This document shows positions 25,090 through 33,885 of a stretch of 64,000 bases of DNA, piece after piece. Every line of letters starts with the position of its first letter. Position 1 is the first letter of the stretch. A model generated the notes under the pieces. It did no database searches. It was not told where the DNA came from and was given only the letters and a program-made list of their open reading frames with translations. The position numbers and the translations under genes are program-made. The stretch spans positions 6,386,001-6,450,000 of the forward strand of contig NZ_OY764190.1 in assembly GCF_963668215.1 (NCBI RefSeq), given 5' to 3'. This DNA is from an uncultured Desulfosarcina sp. Its GTDB lineage: Bacteria; Desulfobacterota; Desulfobacteria; Desulfobacterales; Desulfosarcinaceae.

Positions 25090-26145
25090 ATGCGCAAAAC
25101 CAGAGGGCTCATCGCCCTGGCCATCGCCCTGGTGCTGGGGATAGTGGCCGCCCGCGCGGTGATGGTAACGCTGAACCGCAAACCGCAGCCACAGGCCGTA
25201 AAGCAGGCGGCTAAGCCGGCCGCTCCTCCCGAACGGCTGTTCGAAACCCTGCCCGCCCACCTGCGGCTGGTCAACGTGCGGGTGGACGATGTCACCGGCG
25301 TCTCCCGGGAGCTGAAGTCGGGAGACCGGGTGGATGTCATTGCGACTACGCCCCTCGAAGGCTCCCGCGGCGGCACGGTGTCCCGCATCCTGCTGGAGAA
25401 CGTGGAGATCGGCCGGATGTCCAACGCTGCCCCCGTCACCAGCAAATTGGCGACCATGAGTAAATTCTGGACCGTTTCCCTGCTGGTGCCGCCGGAGGAT
25501 GCCGTGACCCTGGTGGGGGCCGCCCAGGCCTCCACGCTATCCCTCATGGCCCGAAGCGGAGCAGAGTCCTCATCGGCGGCAGAGGCAGGCCTGCGCTCCG
25601 CCAGTTTCGTCTACACAGGGGCCCACGGCCTTCGTACCGCACGGCGCCCGGTGCGCGACGAAATCCCGGCGGACATGCGGGCAGTGACCCTTTCCCTGGC
25701 GGAAACGGACGGCATCTGCGGCATCATCAAGCCGGGAGACCGGGTGGACGTGGTCTACACCTGCCAGTCGGCCCGCATCAATATGGGCCAGGACCGCAGC
25801 GCGGGGGCCACCGCCAAGGTGGACAAGCTTTCCTACAGTTCGCAGGTGCTGCTGCAGAACGTGGAGGTGCTCGACACCGACCGGCAGTACCGCGCCGATC
25901 CGGGCAACAGCGAACCCACCCGGCAGGTGACCCTTCTGGTCAGCCCCCGGCAGGCTACGAAGCTGGCGGTGCTGACCGACTCGGGAGCCCGCCATGCGAG
26001 CCTGCGCCTGGTTGCCCGCAACCCGGAAGATACCGGCACCGTCCCCGTGCCCAAAGTGGAGTTGGGAGATCTACTTTCGGACCGCATGCCGGAATGGAAG
26101 GTCGATATCATTCAGGGCAACCAGATGAAAGTGCAGCAATTCTGA
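25090..26145 (+). CDS. cpaB: pilus assembly protein CpaB/RcpC
   Basis: A 351-residue periplasmic protein with a single N-terminal membrane anchor (LIALAIALVLGIVAARAVMV) and SAF/RcpC-type beta-rich domains. Two similar segments are visible: SGDRVDVIATT with SRILLENVEIG, and GDRVDVVYTCQ with SSQVLLQNVEVLD. Each is followed by a V-T-L-L-V/S-P-x-(D/Q)-A stretch. CpaB proteins connect the inner platform to the secretin. The start follows GAGGACGTT. It is the normal neighbour of CpaC in Tad loci. Confidence 0.9.
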   Translation: MRKTRGLIALAIALVLGIVAARAVMVTLNRKPQPQAVKQAAKPAAPPERLFETLPAHLRLVNVRVDDVTGVSRELKSGDRVDVIATTPLEGSRGGTVSRILLENVEIGRMSNAAPVTSKLATMSKFWTVSLLVPPEDAVTLVGAAQASTLSLMARSGAESSSAAEAGLRSASFVYTGAHGLRTARRPVRDEIPADMRAVTLSLAETDGICGIIKPGDRVDVVYTCQSARINMGQDRSAGATAKVDKLSYSSQVLLQNVEVLDTDRQYRADPGNSEPTRQVTLLVSPRQATKLAVLTDSGARHASLRLVARNPEDTGTVPVPKVELGDLLSDRMPEWKVDIIQGNQMKVQQF

Positions 26146-26159
26146 AACGGAAAAAGATT

Positions 26160-26594
26160 ATGCCGAACAGGAAGAGTTTATATTTCAGGTGGATGTTCAT
26201 CGCCCTGCTTTTGCTTTTGTCGTCCGGCATGGCGCTGGCCGGAGACGCTTCCCGGCGTCCGCTACGCCTGTTGGACAACACCCGACTGGCCGGGCGCATC
26301 GAACTATGTCTGGGCGAAGGGCGAGAGCTGTACCTGCCCCACGATATCGGCAACCTGTCTCTGGGATCGACGGATATTGCCGATGTCATGCTGATGAAAG
26401 GCCCGCATCCGCGCACCATCCGTATCGTGGGCAAAAGCGAGGGGCGCACCAATCTGATCATCTCCCCCCCTGCCATGGAAACGGAGAACAATGTCCGCAA
26501 GATCGAATACCTCATCCTGGTCCGCAAGGCCTATCAAGTGGAGGTGATCAACGGTGTCGAAACCAGCCCGGAGGCATCCCTTTCAGGATGGTAG
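26160..26594 (+). CDS. stand-alone secretin N-terminal-domain protein (CpaC-N-like)
   Basis: A 144-residue secreted protein with a signal peptide (WMFIALLLLLSSGMALA). It has a single beta domain similar to the N-terminal 'pilus formation' domain of CpaC secretins: LCLGEGRELYLPHDIGNLSL, then ADVMLMKGPHPRTIRIVGK and EGRTNLIISP. The secretin encoded 29 bp downstream carries the same kind of domain (RFERVAVGHAGVAVVRAL, GRTNLILWPVDG). So this looks like a split or duplicated copy. It may pre-assemble with the secretin in the periplasm. The start at 26160 is 15 bp after cpaB. Confidence 0.75.
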   Translation: MPNRKSLYFRWMFIALLLLLSSGMALAGDASRRPLRLLDNTRLAGRIELCLGEGRELYLPHDIGNLSLGSTDIADVMLMKGPHPRTIRIVGKSEGRTNLIISPPAMETENNVRKIEYLILVRKAYQVEVINGVETSPEASLSGW

Positions 26595-26623
26595 CCGATG
26601 ATAAAGGAGCATTGCAAGCGCCC

Positions 26624-28219
26624 ATGAACTTCACGATTTCTTCTTTCTTTGCATTGGCCCTCCGGTTGGCGGCGGCAGGAATGATTCTGCTTTTCTCCCT
26701 TTCGACACCGGCCGTCTCCGCAGATCTGCGGCCGTCCGAGACCATCGAGGGCATCTATCTCGGAAAAACCTTCGTCTACCAGGCCGCGGTGCGTTTCGAG
26801 CGGGTGGCCGTGGGGCATGCCGGCGTGGCCGTCGTTCGAGCCCTTTCCGACGACACCCTGCTGATCAAGGGAAACAAGCCGGGACGCACCAACCTGATCC
26901 TGTGGCCCGTGGACGGCAGCCCGCCCGTAAGCCTCGATCTGAAGGTGGACGTTGATCCGCTGCTCATCGCCGATGTGGAAAAGATGGTCGGTGAAATGGT
27001 GCCCGACGCCGAGGTGCGCATTGTCTCGGCCAACGGCACCCTGATCCTGGACGGAACGGTAACCTCTCTCACCATGATGCAGCGGGTCCTGCAGATCGTC
27101 TCGGCCTATTTCGGCGAGAAGACCGATGCCGAGGAGGATGCCCAGCAGGCCTCCACCATCGTCATCGGAGACTCCGGCAGTTATTCGGCACAGGATGACG
27201 AGGGACAGCTCGGGCAGAACCTCAACACCAAAATCGCCATCCGCAACAACCTCATCGTGGTCAGGGGGCCCCAGCAGGTGCAGCTTGAAGTCAAGATCGC
27301 CGAGGTGTCCCGGTCGGGGGTCAAACAGATGGGGCTGGCCTACTTGTACAACGGCAGCGAGGCTTTTTCCTTCGTGCAAGGCGGCGACGTGAGCGGCAGT
27401 TCCTCGCTGGCACGGCCATCGACCAATGGAACCACGGTCGACGAAAACAACATCATCTCCTCGACCGCCGAACTGGCTACCCCCTTCAGCTCCGCCTTCC
27501 AGTTGCTCTTCCACTCTTCCAACAGAAACAACCTGGCCCTGCTCAACCTGCTCAAAGGGCAGGGGCTGGCCCGCTACCTGGCCACGCCCACCCTGGTGGC
27601 CATGAGCGGCCAGGAGGCCACCTTCCAGGTGGGGGGCTCCTTTCCCATCCCATCGTCCAACAGCAACGGAACCGATATCAACTATCGGGAATACGGCGTC
27701 CTGCTGCGTTTCACTCCGGTGGTGCTGGACCGGGAGACCATCTCCCTGCAGGTGAACCCCGAGGTGAGTTCGCCCGACTGGACCATGGGCACCTACTCGG
27801 GCGGAGTGGCGGTGCCGGGAACCAAAGAGCGCACCGCCAGCACCACTTTGCAGCTCAAGGACGGCCAGAGCTTCGTCATGGCGGGGCTGCTCAAGGAAGA
27901 GATGTACACCGAGGTGAGCAAACTGCCTCTTCTGGGAGACATTCCCGTGCTGGGTTCTTTGTTCACCAACAAGGAGTACAGCAAGGACGAGTCGGAACTG
28001 ATCATCGTGGTGACCCCGCGCCTGGTGCGGCCGCTGGAGCCCTTTGAACGCCCGCCCCTGCCCGGGGAGAACTGGAAAAATGAGATCGGCGACCTCGATT
28101 TTTACCTGACCAACGATCTGGATTTCCGTTCCCGGGCCGAGGATTCGGAGGCGGTCACGCAGGCCGATATGGAGCAGGGGCAAAAGGCCTTTTCCGGAGA
28201 CGTAGGGTATGCACAATGA
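26624..28219 (+). CDS. cpaC: type II/IV-like secretin CpaC/RcpA
   Basis: A 531-residue outer-membrane secretin of the Tad pilus. A signal peptide (LAAAGMILLFSLSTPAVSA) is followed by the CpaC N-domain (about residues 35-130), a BON/N1-like region (MVPDAEVRIVSANGTLILDG) and a variable linker. The secretin core is from about 220 to 480 (VQLEVKIAEVSRSGVKQMGL, ATPTLVAMSGQEATFQVGG, GVLLRFTPVVLD, DGQSFVMAGLL, LPLLGDIPVLGSLF). I chose ATG 26624 because the signal peptide begins there. The end overlaps the start of cpaE. Confidence 0.94.
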   Translation: MNFTISSFFALALRLAAAGMILLFSLSTPAVSADLRPSETIEGIYLGKTFVYQAAVRFERVAVGHAGVAVVRALSDDTLLIKGNKPGRTNLILWPVDGSPPVSLDLKVDVDPLLIADVEKMVGEMVPDAEVRIVSANGTLILDGTVTSLTMMQRVLQIVSAYFGEKTDAEEDAQQASTIVIGDSGSYSAQDDEGQLGQNLNTKIAIRNNLIVVRGPQQVQLEVKIAEVSRSGVKQMGLAYLYNGSEAFSFVQGGDVSGSSSLARPSTNGTTVDENNIISSTAELATPFSSAFQLLFHSSNRNNLALLNLLKGQGLARYLATPTLVAMSGQEATFQVGGSFPIPSSNSNGTDINYREYGVLLRFTPVVLDRETISLQVNPEVSSPDWTMGTYSGGVAVPGTKERTASTTLQLKDGQSFVMAGLLKEEMYTEVSKLPLLGDIPVLGSLFTNKEYSKDESELIIVVTPRLVRPLEPFERPPLPGENWKNEIGDLDFYLTNDLDFRSRAEDSEAVTQADMEQGQKAFSGDVGYAQ

Positions 28220-29429
28220 ACGGGGCAAGGGAGCAGGCGGCATGAGCGATCGGGCCAAGGCGATTCTGGTGGGCGGATCCAACGGATCATTAAGGCATCT
28301 GCAAAAAAAGCTGGGACCGGCGGTGGAGGTGGTGGCGACCCTTGACGACCACGCCTCTGCCTACACGGCAATCCGGGGAAAAGCGCCGGAGGCGGTCTTC
28401 ATCGATGTCGCCTCCCGTCCGGCCGCAGGCTTGGCCCTGGCCAGGCAGCTCAAACGGTCCCTGCCCGCCACAAGCCTGTTTCTGGTGGCCCCGGACAAGG
28501 ATCCGGACCTGCTCATGGAGGGGCTGCGCATCGGCGTGGCCGATTTTTTCTGCCTTCAGGAAAGCGACAACGATCTGGCAGCCGGCGTGCGGCGGGCATT
28601 GGACCGCAAGGACAGCCGGACGGGAGAATTGACCGCGGTATTCAGCCTCAAGGGCGGACAGGGCGTCACCACCATTGCCACCAACCTGGCGGACCAGATC
28701 AACGCCACGCTGGGCGAACGGGTGCTTCTGTTCGACATGAACCTCTATCTCGGAGATGCAAGCACCTTTCTGGAGCAGCCCGTTGCCTACACTCCCTACA
28801 ACTTGGTCAAGGACCTGGACCGCATGGACGGCAACCTTTTGTTCTCCTCCCTCACCCGCCATCGCCGGGGGTTCTATCTTCTGGCCGCGTCGGGCGAGGT
28901 AGGCGACGCCGATACCATCGACGCCGCAGCGGTGCGCCGCATCCTGGGACTGCTCCAAGGCAACCTGGCCCATACGGTAGTCGATCTGCCCCACGACTTT
29001 TCCGATAAAACCCTGGCGGTCATCGATGCCGCGGATCGGGTGCTGCTGCTGGTGCAACAGTCGGTTCCGGTAATCCGTAGTGTGCAGAAAGTTCTGTCCC
29101 TTTTCGATGAGCTGGGAATCGGCGAGAACAAGGTGCGCATCGTGGTCAACCGCCACACGCAAAACAACGAACTCACTACCGAGGATATCGCCTCGGTTCT
29201 CGAACGGCCGGTTAGCGCCGTGGTGCGCAACGACCATCGCTCGCTGACCGACGCTCTCAACCGCGGCCGCAGCCTGGGAGAAATGCTGGCTGAAGCGGGC
29301 GTTACCGGGGACCTTGCCGCGCTGGCGGAACAAATCACCGGCATCCGGGCGCCGGGCGGACGCCCGACGGGTCTTTTGCAGCGCATCGGACGCCTGCTGC
29401 CCTGGTCGGCCGGGGAGCCGCAACCATGA
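28209..29429 (+). CDS. cpaE: Tad pilus localisation ATPase CpaE/TadZ
   Basis: A 406-residue protein with an N-terminal receiver-like domain (AILVGGSNGSLRHLQK to about residue 125) and a MinD/ParA-type ATPase domain. The deviant Walker A is AVFSLKGGQGVTTIATNLA near residue 145, and VLLFDMNLYLGDAS and HTVVDLPHDFS form the other nucleotide-site motifs. CpaE/TadZ places the pilus machine at the cell pole or membrane. ATG 28209 overlaps the secretin end; ATG 28242, with GGGAG 8 bp upstream, is an equally good start. Confidence 0.9.
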   Translation: MHNERGKGAGGMSDRAKAILVGGSNGSLRHLQKKLGPAVEVVATLDDHASAYTAIRGKAPEAVFIDVASRPAAGLALARQLKRSLPATSLFLVAPDKDPDLLMEGLRIGVADFFCLQESDNDLAAGVRRALDRKDSRTGELTAVFSLKGGQGVTTIATNLADQINATLGERVLLFDMNLYLGDASTFLEQPVAYTPYNLVKDLDRMDGNLLFSSLTRHRRGFYLLAASGEVGDADTIDAAAVRRILGLLQGNLAHTVVDLPHDFSDKTLAVIDAADRVLLLVQQSVPVIRSVQKVLSLFDELGIGENKVRIVVNRHTQNNELTTEDIASVLERPVSAVVRNDHRSLTDALNRGRSLGEMLAEAGVTGDLAALAEQITGIRAPGGRPTGLLQRIGRLLPWSAGEPQP

Positions 29430-30781
29430 GGTTGAGCGACCGCATCCGATCCGCCCGTGATGGACAGGCGTTCGTCCCCAACACCGGCGGCGAAACTGTC
29501 AAGCCGGCCGGCGAAACCTACAACACGGTCAAATCGCTGGTGCATTTCCGGCTGGTGGAGGTCTTCGACATGGAGGCCATCGCCCGGATGCCGCGCAACG
29601 AACTCGAAGCCTCCATCCGGGACACCCTGCAGCACATCACCGCTACCGAGAATGTGCCCCTCAACAGCCGCGAGCGCAGCGCCCTGGTCAACGACCTGAT
29701 CAACGAGATCCTGGGTTTCGGCCCTATCGAACCCCTCGTACAGGACAGCAGCGTCCAGGACATCCTGGTCAACGGCTACGAGAGCATCTATGTGGAACGC
29801 AACGGCATCCTGCAGCGCGTCCCGCTGCGGTTCCGGGACAACAGCCATCTGCTGCAGATCATCGACAAGATCGTCTCGGCCGTGGGGCGCCGCATCGACG
29901 AATCCTCGCCCATGGTGGACGCCCGCTTGCCGGACGGCTCGCGGGTCAACGTGATCGTGCCCCCCCTGGCCCTGGACGGCCCCATGCTTTCGATCCGCAA
30001 GTTCGGCAGCATCCCTTTGACCATGGAGCGGCTGATCGAGACCCTTTCCCTGACTCCGGAGATGGCCGCCTATCTGCAAAGCGCCATCCGCGCCAAGCTC
30101 AACATTCTTATTTCCGGGGGCACCGGCGCCGGCAAGACCACGCTTCTCAACGTGCTTTCCGGATACATCCCGGACAACGAACGCATCATCACCATCGAGG
30201 ACAGCGCCGAACTGCAGCTCAAGCAGCCCCACGTGGGGCGCCTGGAAGCCCGCCCGGCAAACATCGAGGGCCGCGGGGAGGTCACCCTCTCCGACCTGGT
30301 GAAAAACAGCCTGCGCATGCGCCCGGACCGCATCATCGTGGGCGAGGCGCGCGGCGGCGAGGTGGTGGACATGCTCCAGGCCATGAACACCGGGCACCCG
30401 GGCTCCATGTCCACCATCCACACCAATTCGCCCAAAGACGCCCTGGCCCGCATGGAGGTAATGCTGAGCATGGGCAACGCCCAGTTCTCCGAGCAGGGCA
30501 TGCGCGGGCTCATCGCCAGCGCCATCCATATCATCGTACAGCTTTCCCGCCTGCCCGACGGACAGCGACGGGTGGTCTCGATCACCGAAATCGAGGGTTT
30601 CGAAGGCGCCGCCATCGGCATGCAGGACGTCGTCCGTTTCGTACAGGAGGGCATCGATACCGAGGGTCGGACCCACGGCCGGTTCCAAGCTTCCGGTAAG
30701 CCGTCCCGCTTCGAGGAGCATATCCGCTCCTACGGCATGGACGTCCCTCCGGAGCTGTACACCCTGAACAGGAAAGTCTGA
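29426..30781 (+). CDS. cpaF: Tad pilus assembly ATPase CpaF/TadA
   Basis: A 451-residue type II/IV secretion-type ATPase. The N-terminal part has EILGFGPIEPLVQDSSVQDI, the usual CpaF region. The core carries Walker A LISGGTGAGKTTLLNVLSG near residue 230, an Asp box (ERIITIEDSAEL), Walker B-like RPDRIIVGEARGGE and the His box MNTGHPGSMSTIHTNSP. It drives pilus extension and retraction in the cytoplasm. ATG overlaps the cpaE stop (ATGA). Confidence 0.96.
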   Translation: MRLSDRIRSARDGQAFVPNTGGETVKPAGETYNTVKSLVHFRLVEVFDMEAIARMPRNELEASIRDTLQHITATENVPLNSRERSALVNDLINEILGFGPIEPLVQDSSVQDILVNGYESIYVERNGILQRVPLRFRDNSHLLQIIDKIVSAVGRRIDESSPMVDARLPDGSRVNVIVPPLALDGPMLSIRKFGSIPLTMERLIETLSLTPEMAAYLQSAIRAKLNILISGGTGAGKTTLLNVLSGYIPDNERIITIEDSAELQLKQPHVGRLEARPANIEGRGEVTLSDLVKNSLRMRPDRIIVGEARGGEVVDMLQAMNTGHPGSMSTIHTNSPKDALARMEVMLSMGNAQFSEQGMRGLIASAIHIIVQLSRLPDGQRRVVSITEIEGFEGAAIGMQDVVRFVQEGIDTEGRTHGRFQASGKPSRFEEHIRSYGMDVPPELYTLNRKV

Positions 30782-30784
30782 CCC

Positions 30785-31741
30785 ATGCAAATGGTGCTCC
30801 CATTGCTCGTTTTCCTGTTCTGCTTTTCTCTGACGATGGCCGTCTACCTGCTTTTTGCGGACCGGCAGCGGCTGCGCAAGCAACGGCTGCTGGACCGTCT
30901 GGCGGCGGAGACGGCCGACAGCGGACAAAACCGGCCAGCGGTCAGGGCCGCCAGGATCCGGGGTCCCCTGGAACGGCGTCTTTCCCAATGGGTGGATCTG
31001 GCGCCGCTGGCCCGGCTGCTGCAATCGGCGGGGCAGCCGCTGTCCATGGACCGTTTTCTCGCCGCCTGCCTGGCCCTGGGCGGAGTCCTGGCCATCGTTG
31101 TCCTCTGCCTGCTTTCCAGCCCGGCAGCGGCGGTGCTGGCCATGGCGCTGGGCATGGTCCTGCCGCCAGCCTGGCTGCACGTCAAGTGCCGGCGCAGGCA
31201 AGAGCTGCTGGTGCGGCAGCTTCCCGAGGCCATCGACATGATCACGCGGGCCATCCGTGCCGGCCAGAGTGTGGACGGGGCCCTGCGGGAAGTGGGCCGC
31301 TCCATGCCCGCACCGGTGGGCGTTGAAATCCGCACCATCTACAGCGAAATCGCCATGGGCTTTCCCTTCGATGTTGCCGTGCGCAATTTCGAAAAGCGCT
31401 TCCCCGCCATCCCGGACGTGAAAATCCTTTGCGCCGCCTTCGTGCTGCAAAAGGAAACCGGCGGAAACCTGAGCGCCATCTTAGGCAACCTGTCCACCAC
31501 GATCCGGGAGCGTTTCAAACTCATGCTTCAGATCCGGGCCATCACCGCCGAAGGGCGCGTGACCATCGTGATCCTGGGGCTGATCCCGGTGGTATTTTCA
31601 ATGATTACCTGGCTGGTCAATCCCGAGTATATTCGGGTCCTGTTCGTTCATCCGGCCGGGAAACTGCTTCTGCTGCTGGCGATTTTCCTGGAACTGGCCG
31701 GTTTCGTGATCATGCGGCAGTTGATACGCATCCGCGTCTGA
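30785..31741 (+). CDS. tadB: Tad pilus inner-membrane platform protein TadB
   Basis: A 318-residue integral membrane protein with an N-terminal helix and a pair of central helices. It has a type II secretion F-type domain (ELLVRQLPEAIDMITRAIRA, then GQSVDGALREVG and LCAAFVLQKETGGNLSAIL), followed by a C-terminal helix pair. Together with TadC it forms the platform that links the ATPase to the growing pilus. It starts 3 bp after cpaF. Confidence 0.93.
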   Translation: MQMVLPLLVFLFCFSLTMAVYLLFADRQRLRKQRLLDRLAAETADSGQNRPAVRAARIRGPLERRLSQWVDLAPLARLLQSAGQPLSMDRFLAACLALGGVLAIVVLCLLSSPAAAVLAMALGMVLPPAWLHVKCRRRQELLVRQLPEAIDMITRAIRAGQSVDGALREVGRSMPAPVGVEIRTIYSEIAMGFPFDVAVRNFEKRFPAIPDVKILCAAFVLQKETGGNLSAILGNLSTTIRERFKLMLQIRAITAEGRVTIVILGLIPVVFSMITWLVNPEYIRVLFVHPAGKLLLLLAIFLELAGFVIMRQLIRIRV

Positions 31742-31813
31742 CCACGGTGCCAACAAAGGATTGAATGAAGAGAAGATCGGATCGATGAGAAAAAGCACCA
31801 CAAAAGGAGAACC

Positions 31814-32737
31814 GTGGAGATGAGCCTGTACACGGCGATCATCGGTACGACGACCTTCGCCCTGGTTTCCGGCGGCCTTTTCGTCGGCTACCTGCACCTG
31901 GAAAGGTGGTACTGGCGCGCCGCGCTGCTGCGCCGGCTTTCCGGCACGGGAACCTCGCCCATGGACATTGTCCGGCCCCTGCTGCAGGGGCTGCGCCGCC
32001 TGCTGCTGCGCCTGGGGGAGGCGGCCATGCCCGCGGACGAGACCGAGATCACGGACCGGCGTCGGCTTTTGAGTTTCGCCGGCTATCGTTCGCGCCGGGC
32101 CCTGTTGCTGTATTACGGCAGCAAGATCCTGCTGGCCCTTTCCCTGGGCGGGGGCTACCTGATGCTGCTCCTTCTGGCCGGCCCTCCTGGGCTCCGGGAT
32201 CTGATTTTCGTCTTCTTCCCCCTGGCAGCCGGCTACTACCTGCCCGGAGTAGTGCTGCGCTACCTGGTGGACAAACGCAAACAGCAGATTTTTCATGAAC
32301 TGCCCGACACCCTCGACCTGCTGCTCATCTGTATGGAGGCCGGCTTGAGTTTCGACACGGCCCTTCAACGGGTCAGCAGGGAACTGTCCGCCATTGCGCC
32401 GGTATTGTCCCGGGAATTGGGACGCTACTACTACGAAATCAAGAGCGGGCTCTCCCGGGAAACCGTGCTGAAAAACCTGGCCGAGCGCAACGGGGAGCGC
32501 AGCCTGACCAACGTGGTGCAGGTGCTGATCCAGTCCCTGCGGTTCGGCACCGACATTGCCGAGGCCCTGCGGGTTTACTCGGACAGCCTGCGCACGGAAC
32601 GCATGCGGGTGGCGGAGGAAAAAGGCGCCAAGATCTCCACCAAGCTGACCTTCCCCATGATCCTGCTGATTCTGCCGGCCCTGATGATCGTCATTCTGGG
32701 TCCGGCCCTGATCAACCTGATGGAGCGGATGTACTGA
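31814..32737 (+). CDS. tadC: Tad pilus inner-membrane platform protein TadC
   Basis: A protein of 307 residues from the GTG at 31814, or 305 from the ATG at 31820; AAAAGGAGA precedes both. It has T2SF-domain residues (FHELPDTLDLLLICMEAGLS, then FDTALQRVSREL and LVQVLIQSLRFGTDIAEALR-like helices). Two central and one C-terminal membrane helix (LTFPMILLILPALMIVILGP) are present. TadC paralogue of TadB, acting as its partner in the platform. The 72-bp gap before it is the longest within this operon. Confidence 0.92.
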   Translation: MEMSLYTAIIGTTTFALVSGGLFVGYLHLERWYWRAALLRRLSGTGTSPMDIVRPLLQGLRRLLLRLGEAAMPADETEITDRRRLLSFAGYRSRRALLLYYGSKILLALSLGGGYLMLLLLAGPPGLRDLIFVFFPLAAGYYLPGVVLRYLVDKRKQQIFHELPDTLDLLLICMEAGLSFDTALQRVSRELSAIAPVLSRELGRYYYEIKSGLSRETVLKNLAERNGERSLTNVVQVLIQSLRFGTDIAEALRVYSDSLRTERMRVAEEKGAKISTKLTFPMILLILPALMIVILGPALINLMERMY

Positions 32738-32771
32738 ACCGCACGAAAGCCGGAACCACGGTGGAAACGGT

Positions 32772-33608
32772 ATGAAACCAACCCAATGGTTAACCATAGC
32801 GGCAACAGCGATGCTGCTTTTATCGTCGGGCTGTTCGACGGACAAGGCCGGACGCACGGACGTGGGTGCCGAACCGGTCGATCCTGCCGCCGCCGCACCG
32901 GCGCCGGAACGGTGGCCCAGGGAGAAGGCAACCCCGGATCATCTGGCCCTGGCAAAAGAACTCGTGGAACGGGGATACTACCAGGTAGCCCTGGGACAAC
33001 TCGAAGAAAGCGGGAAAACCCGGGAACATACGGCCGAGGTGTACACCCTGATGGGGACCTGCCACCAGAAACTCGGCGACCTCGACAAAGCGGCCGACTG
33101 TTTCCGGCGGGCCCTGAAAGCGGAGAAAAACTACGGCCCGGCCCACAACGGCCTCGGCATCAACGCCGGCCTGCAGAACGACCCGCAAGCCGCCGTGGCC
33201 GCATTGGAGGCGGCGGTGGGCAGCAACCCGGCCCGGGCCGATTTTTACAACAACCTGGGAATGGCCCGCATGACCGCCGGGGATCTGACCGGAGCCGAAG
33301 CGGCCTTTCGCCAGAGCCTTGCCCTGGACAGCGGCTTCCGGCGGGCCGCGCACAACCTGGCCGTGTGCGCCGGTCTGGCAGGTCGGGAAAAAGAGGCGCT
33401 GACCCGCCTGATGGAACTGTTCCCCAAGGCCACGGCCCTCAACAACCTCGGCGCCATCCGTGAAATGAAAGGCGAGCTGGCCGGGGCAGCGGCCCTGTAT
33501 CGCCAGGCCCTGGCCCTCGATCCGCAGCTCGACCTCGCCCGCCGCAACCTGGAAAGGCTGGAGGATTCGGCGGGGCCGACTGTAAAAGAGAAAACCAATC
33601 TCCCCTGA
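32772..33608 (+). CDS. tadD: TPR lipoprotein TadD
   Basis: A 278-residue outer-membrane lipoprotein with signal peptide and lipobox MLLLSSGCSTD (cysteine at about residue 21). About five TPR units follow (LALAKELVERGYYQVALGQL, VYTLMGTCHQKLGDLDKAAD, AHNGLGINAGLQNDPQAAV). TadD lipoproteins help the secretin assemble. It lies 34 bp after tadC in the same operon. Confidence 0.88.
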   Translation: MKPTQWLTIAATAMLLLSSGCSTDKAGRTDVGAEPVDPAAAAPAPERWPREKATPDHLALAKELVERGYYQVALGQLEESGKTREHTAEVYTLMGTCHQKLGDLDKAADCFRRALKAEKNYGPAHNGLGINAGLQNDPQAAVAALEAAVGSNPARADFYNNLGMARMTAGDLTGAEAAFRQSLALDSGFRRAAHNLAVCAGLAGREKEALTRLMELFPKATALNNLGAIREMKGELAGAAALYRQALALDPQLDLARRNLERLEDSAGPTVKEKTNLP

Positions 33609-33630
33609 ATCGCAAGGAAGGGAACCATCC

Positions 33631-33885
33631 ATGAAAAATCGCAAACGTGGAATCCGGGCAAGCGCCCTGTGGCTACCGATACTCGCCGCCCTGCTGCTTC
33701 TGCTGGGCGCCTGCGCAGCCAACCGAGAACCGCTGGGCGGAGCCTACAAGGAGGCCTTTGCCAACCAGGTGATCAATCCCGCGGCCCCCAGCGAACCCGG
33801 TCCGGTTGCCGAGCTTCCGGGAACGGCCGCGACCCAAGTGTACAACGACATCTACCTGCCCTCTTTGGGCAGCAGCAGCCAGTGA
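33631..33885 (+). CDS. small predicted lipoprotein of the Tad operon
   Basis: An 84-residue protein with a basic N-terminus, a hydrophobic stretch and a lipobox LLLLGACAAN (cysteine near residue 28). A short proline-rich mature part of about 55 residues follows. No domain is recognised. GGAAGGGAACC precedes the ATG. Its TGA overlaps the GTG of the next gene, so it is translated with it. It may be a small secretin-associated lipoprotein of the Tad type (compare RcpB/TadF roles), which is inference. Confidence 0.7.
   Translation: MKNRKRGIRASALWLPILAALLLLLGACAANREPLGGAYKEAFANQVINPAAPSEPGPVAELPGTAATQVYNDIYLPSLGSSSQ

Noticed and set aside
26534..28282. A 582-codon reverse-strand frame
   Set aside because: Antisense shadow of the secretin gene; no domain and composition typical of a mirror frame.
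28874..31450. An 858-codon open frame on the reverse strand
   Set aside because: It lies antisense to cpaE, cpaF and tadB, which have clear motifs. Its translation is low in information (His/Gln/Gly-rich) with no family marks. Long antisense frames are expected in GC-rich genes.
31598..32857. A 419-codon reverse-strand frame
   Set aside because: Antisense to tadB and tadC, which are well supported.
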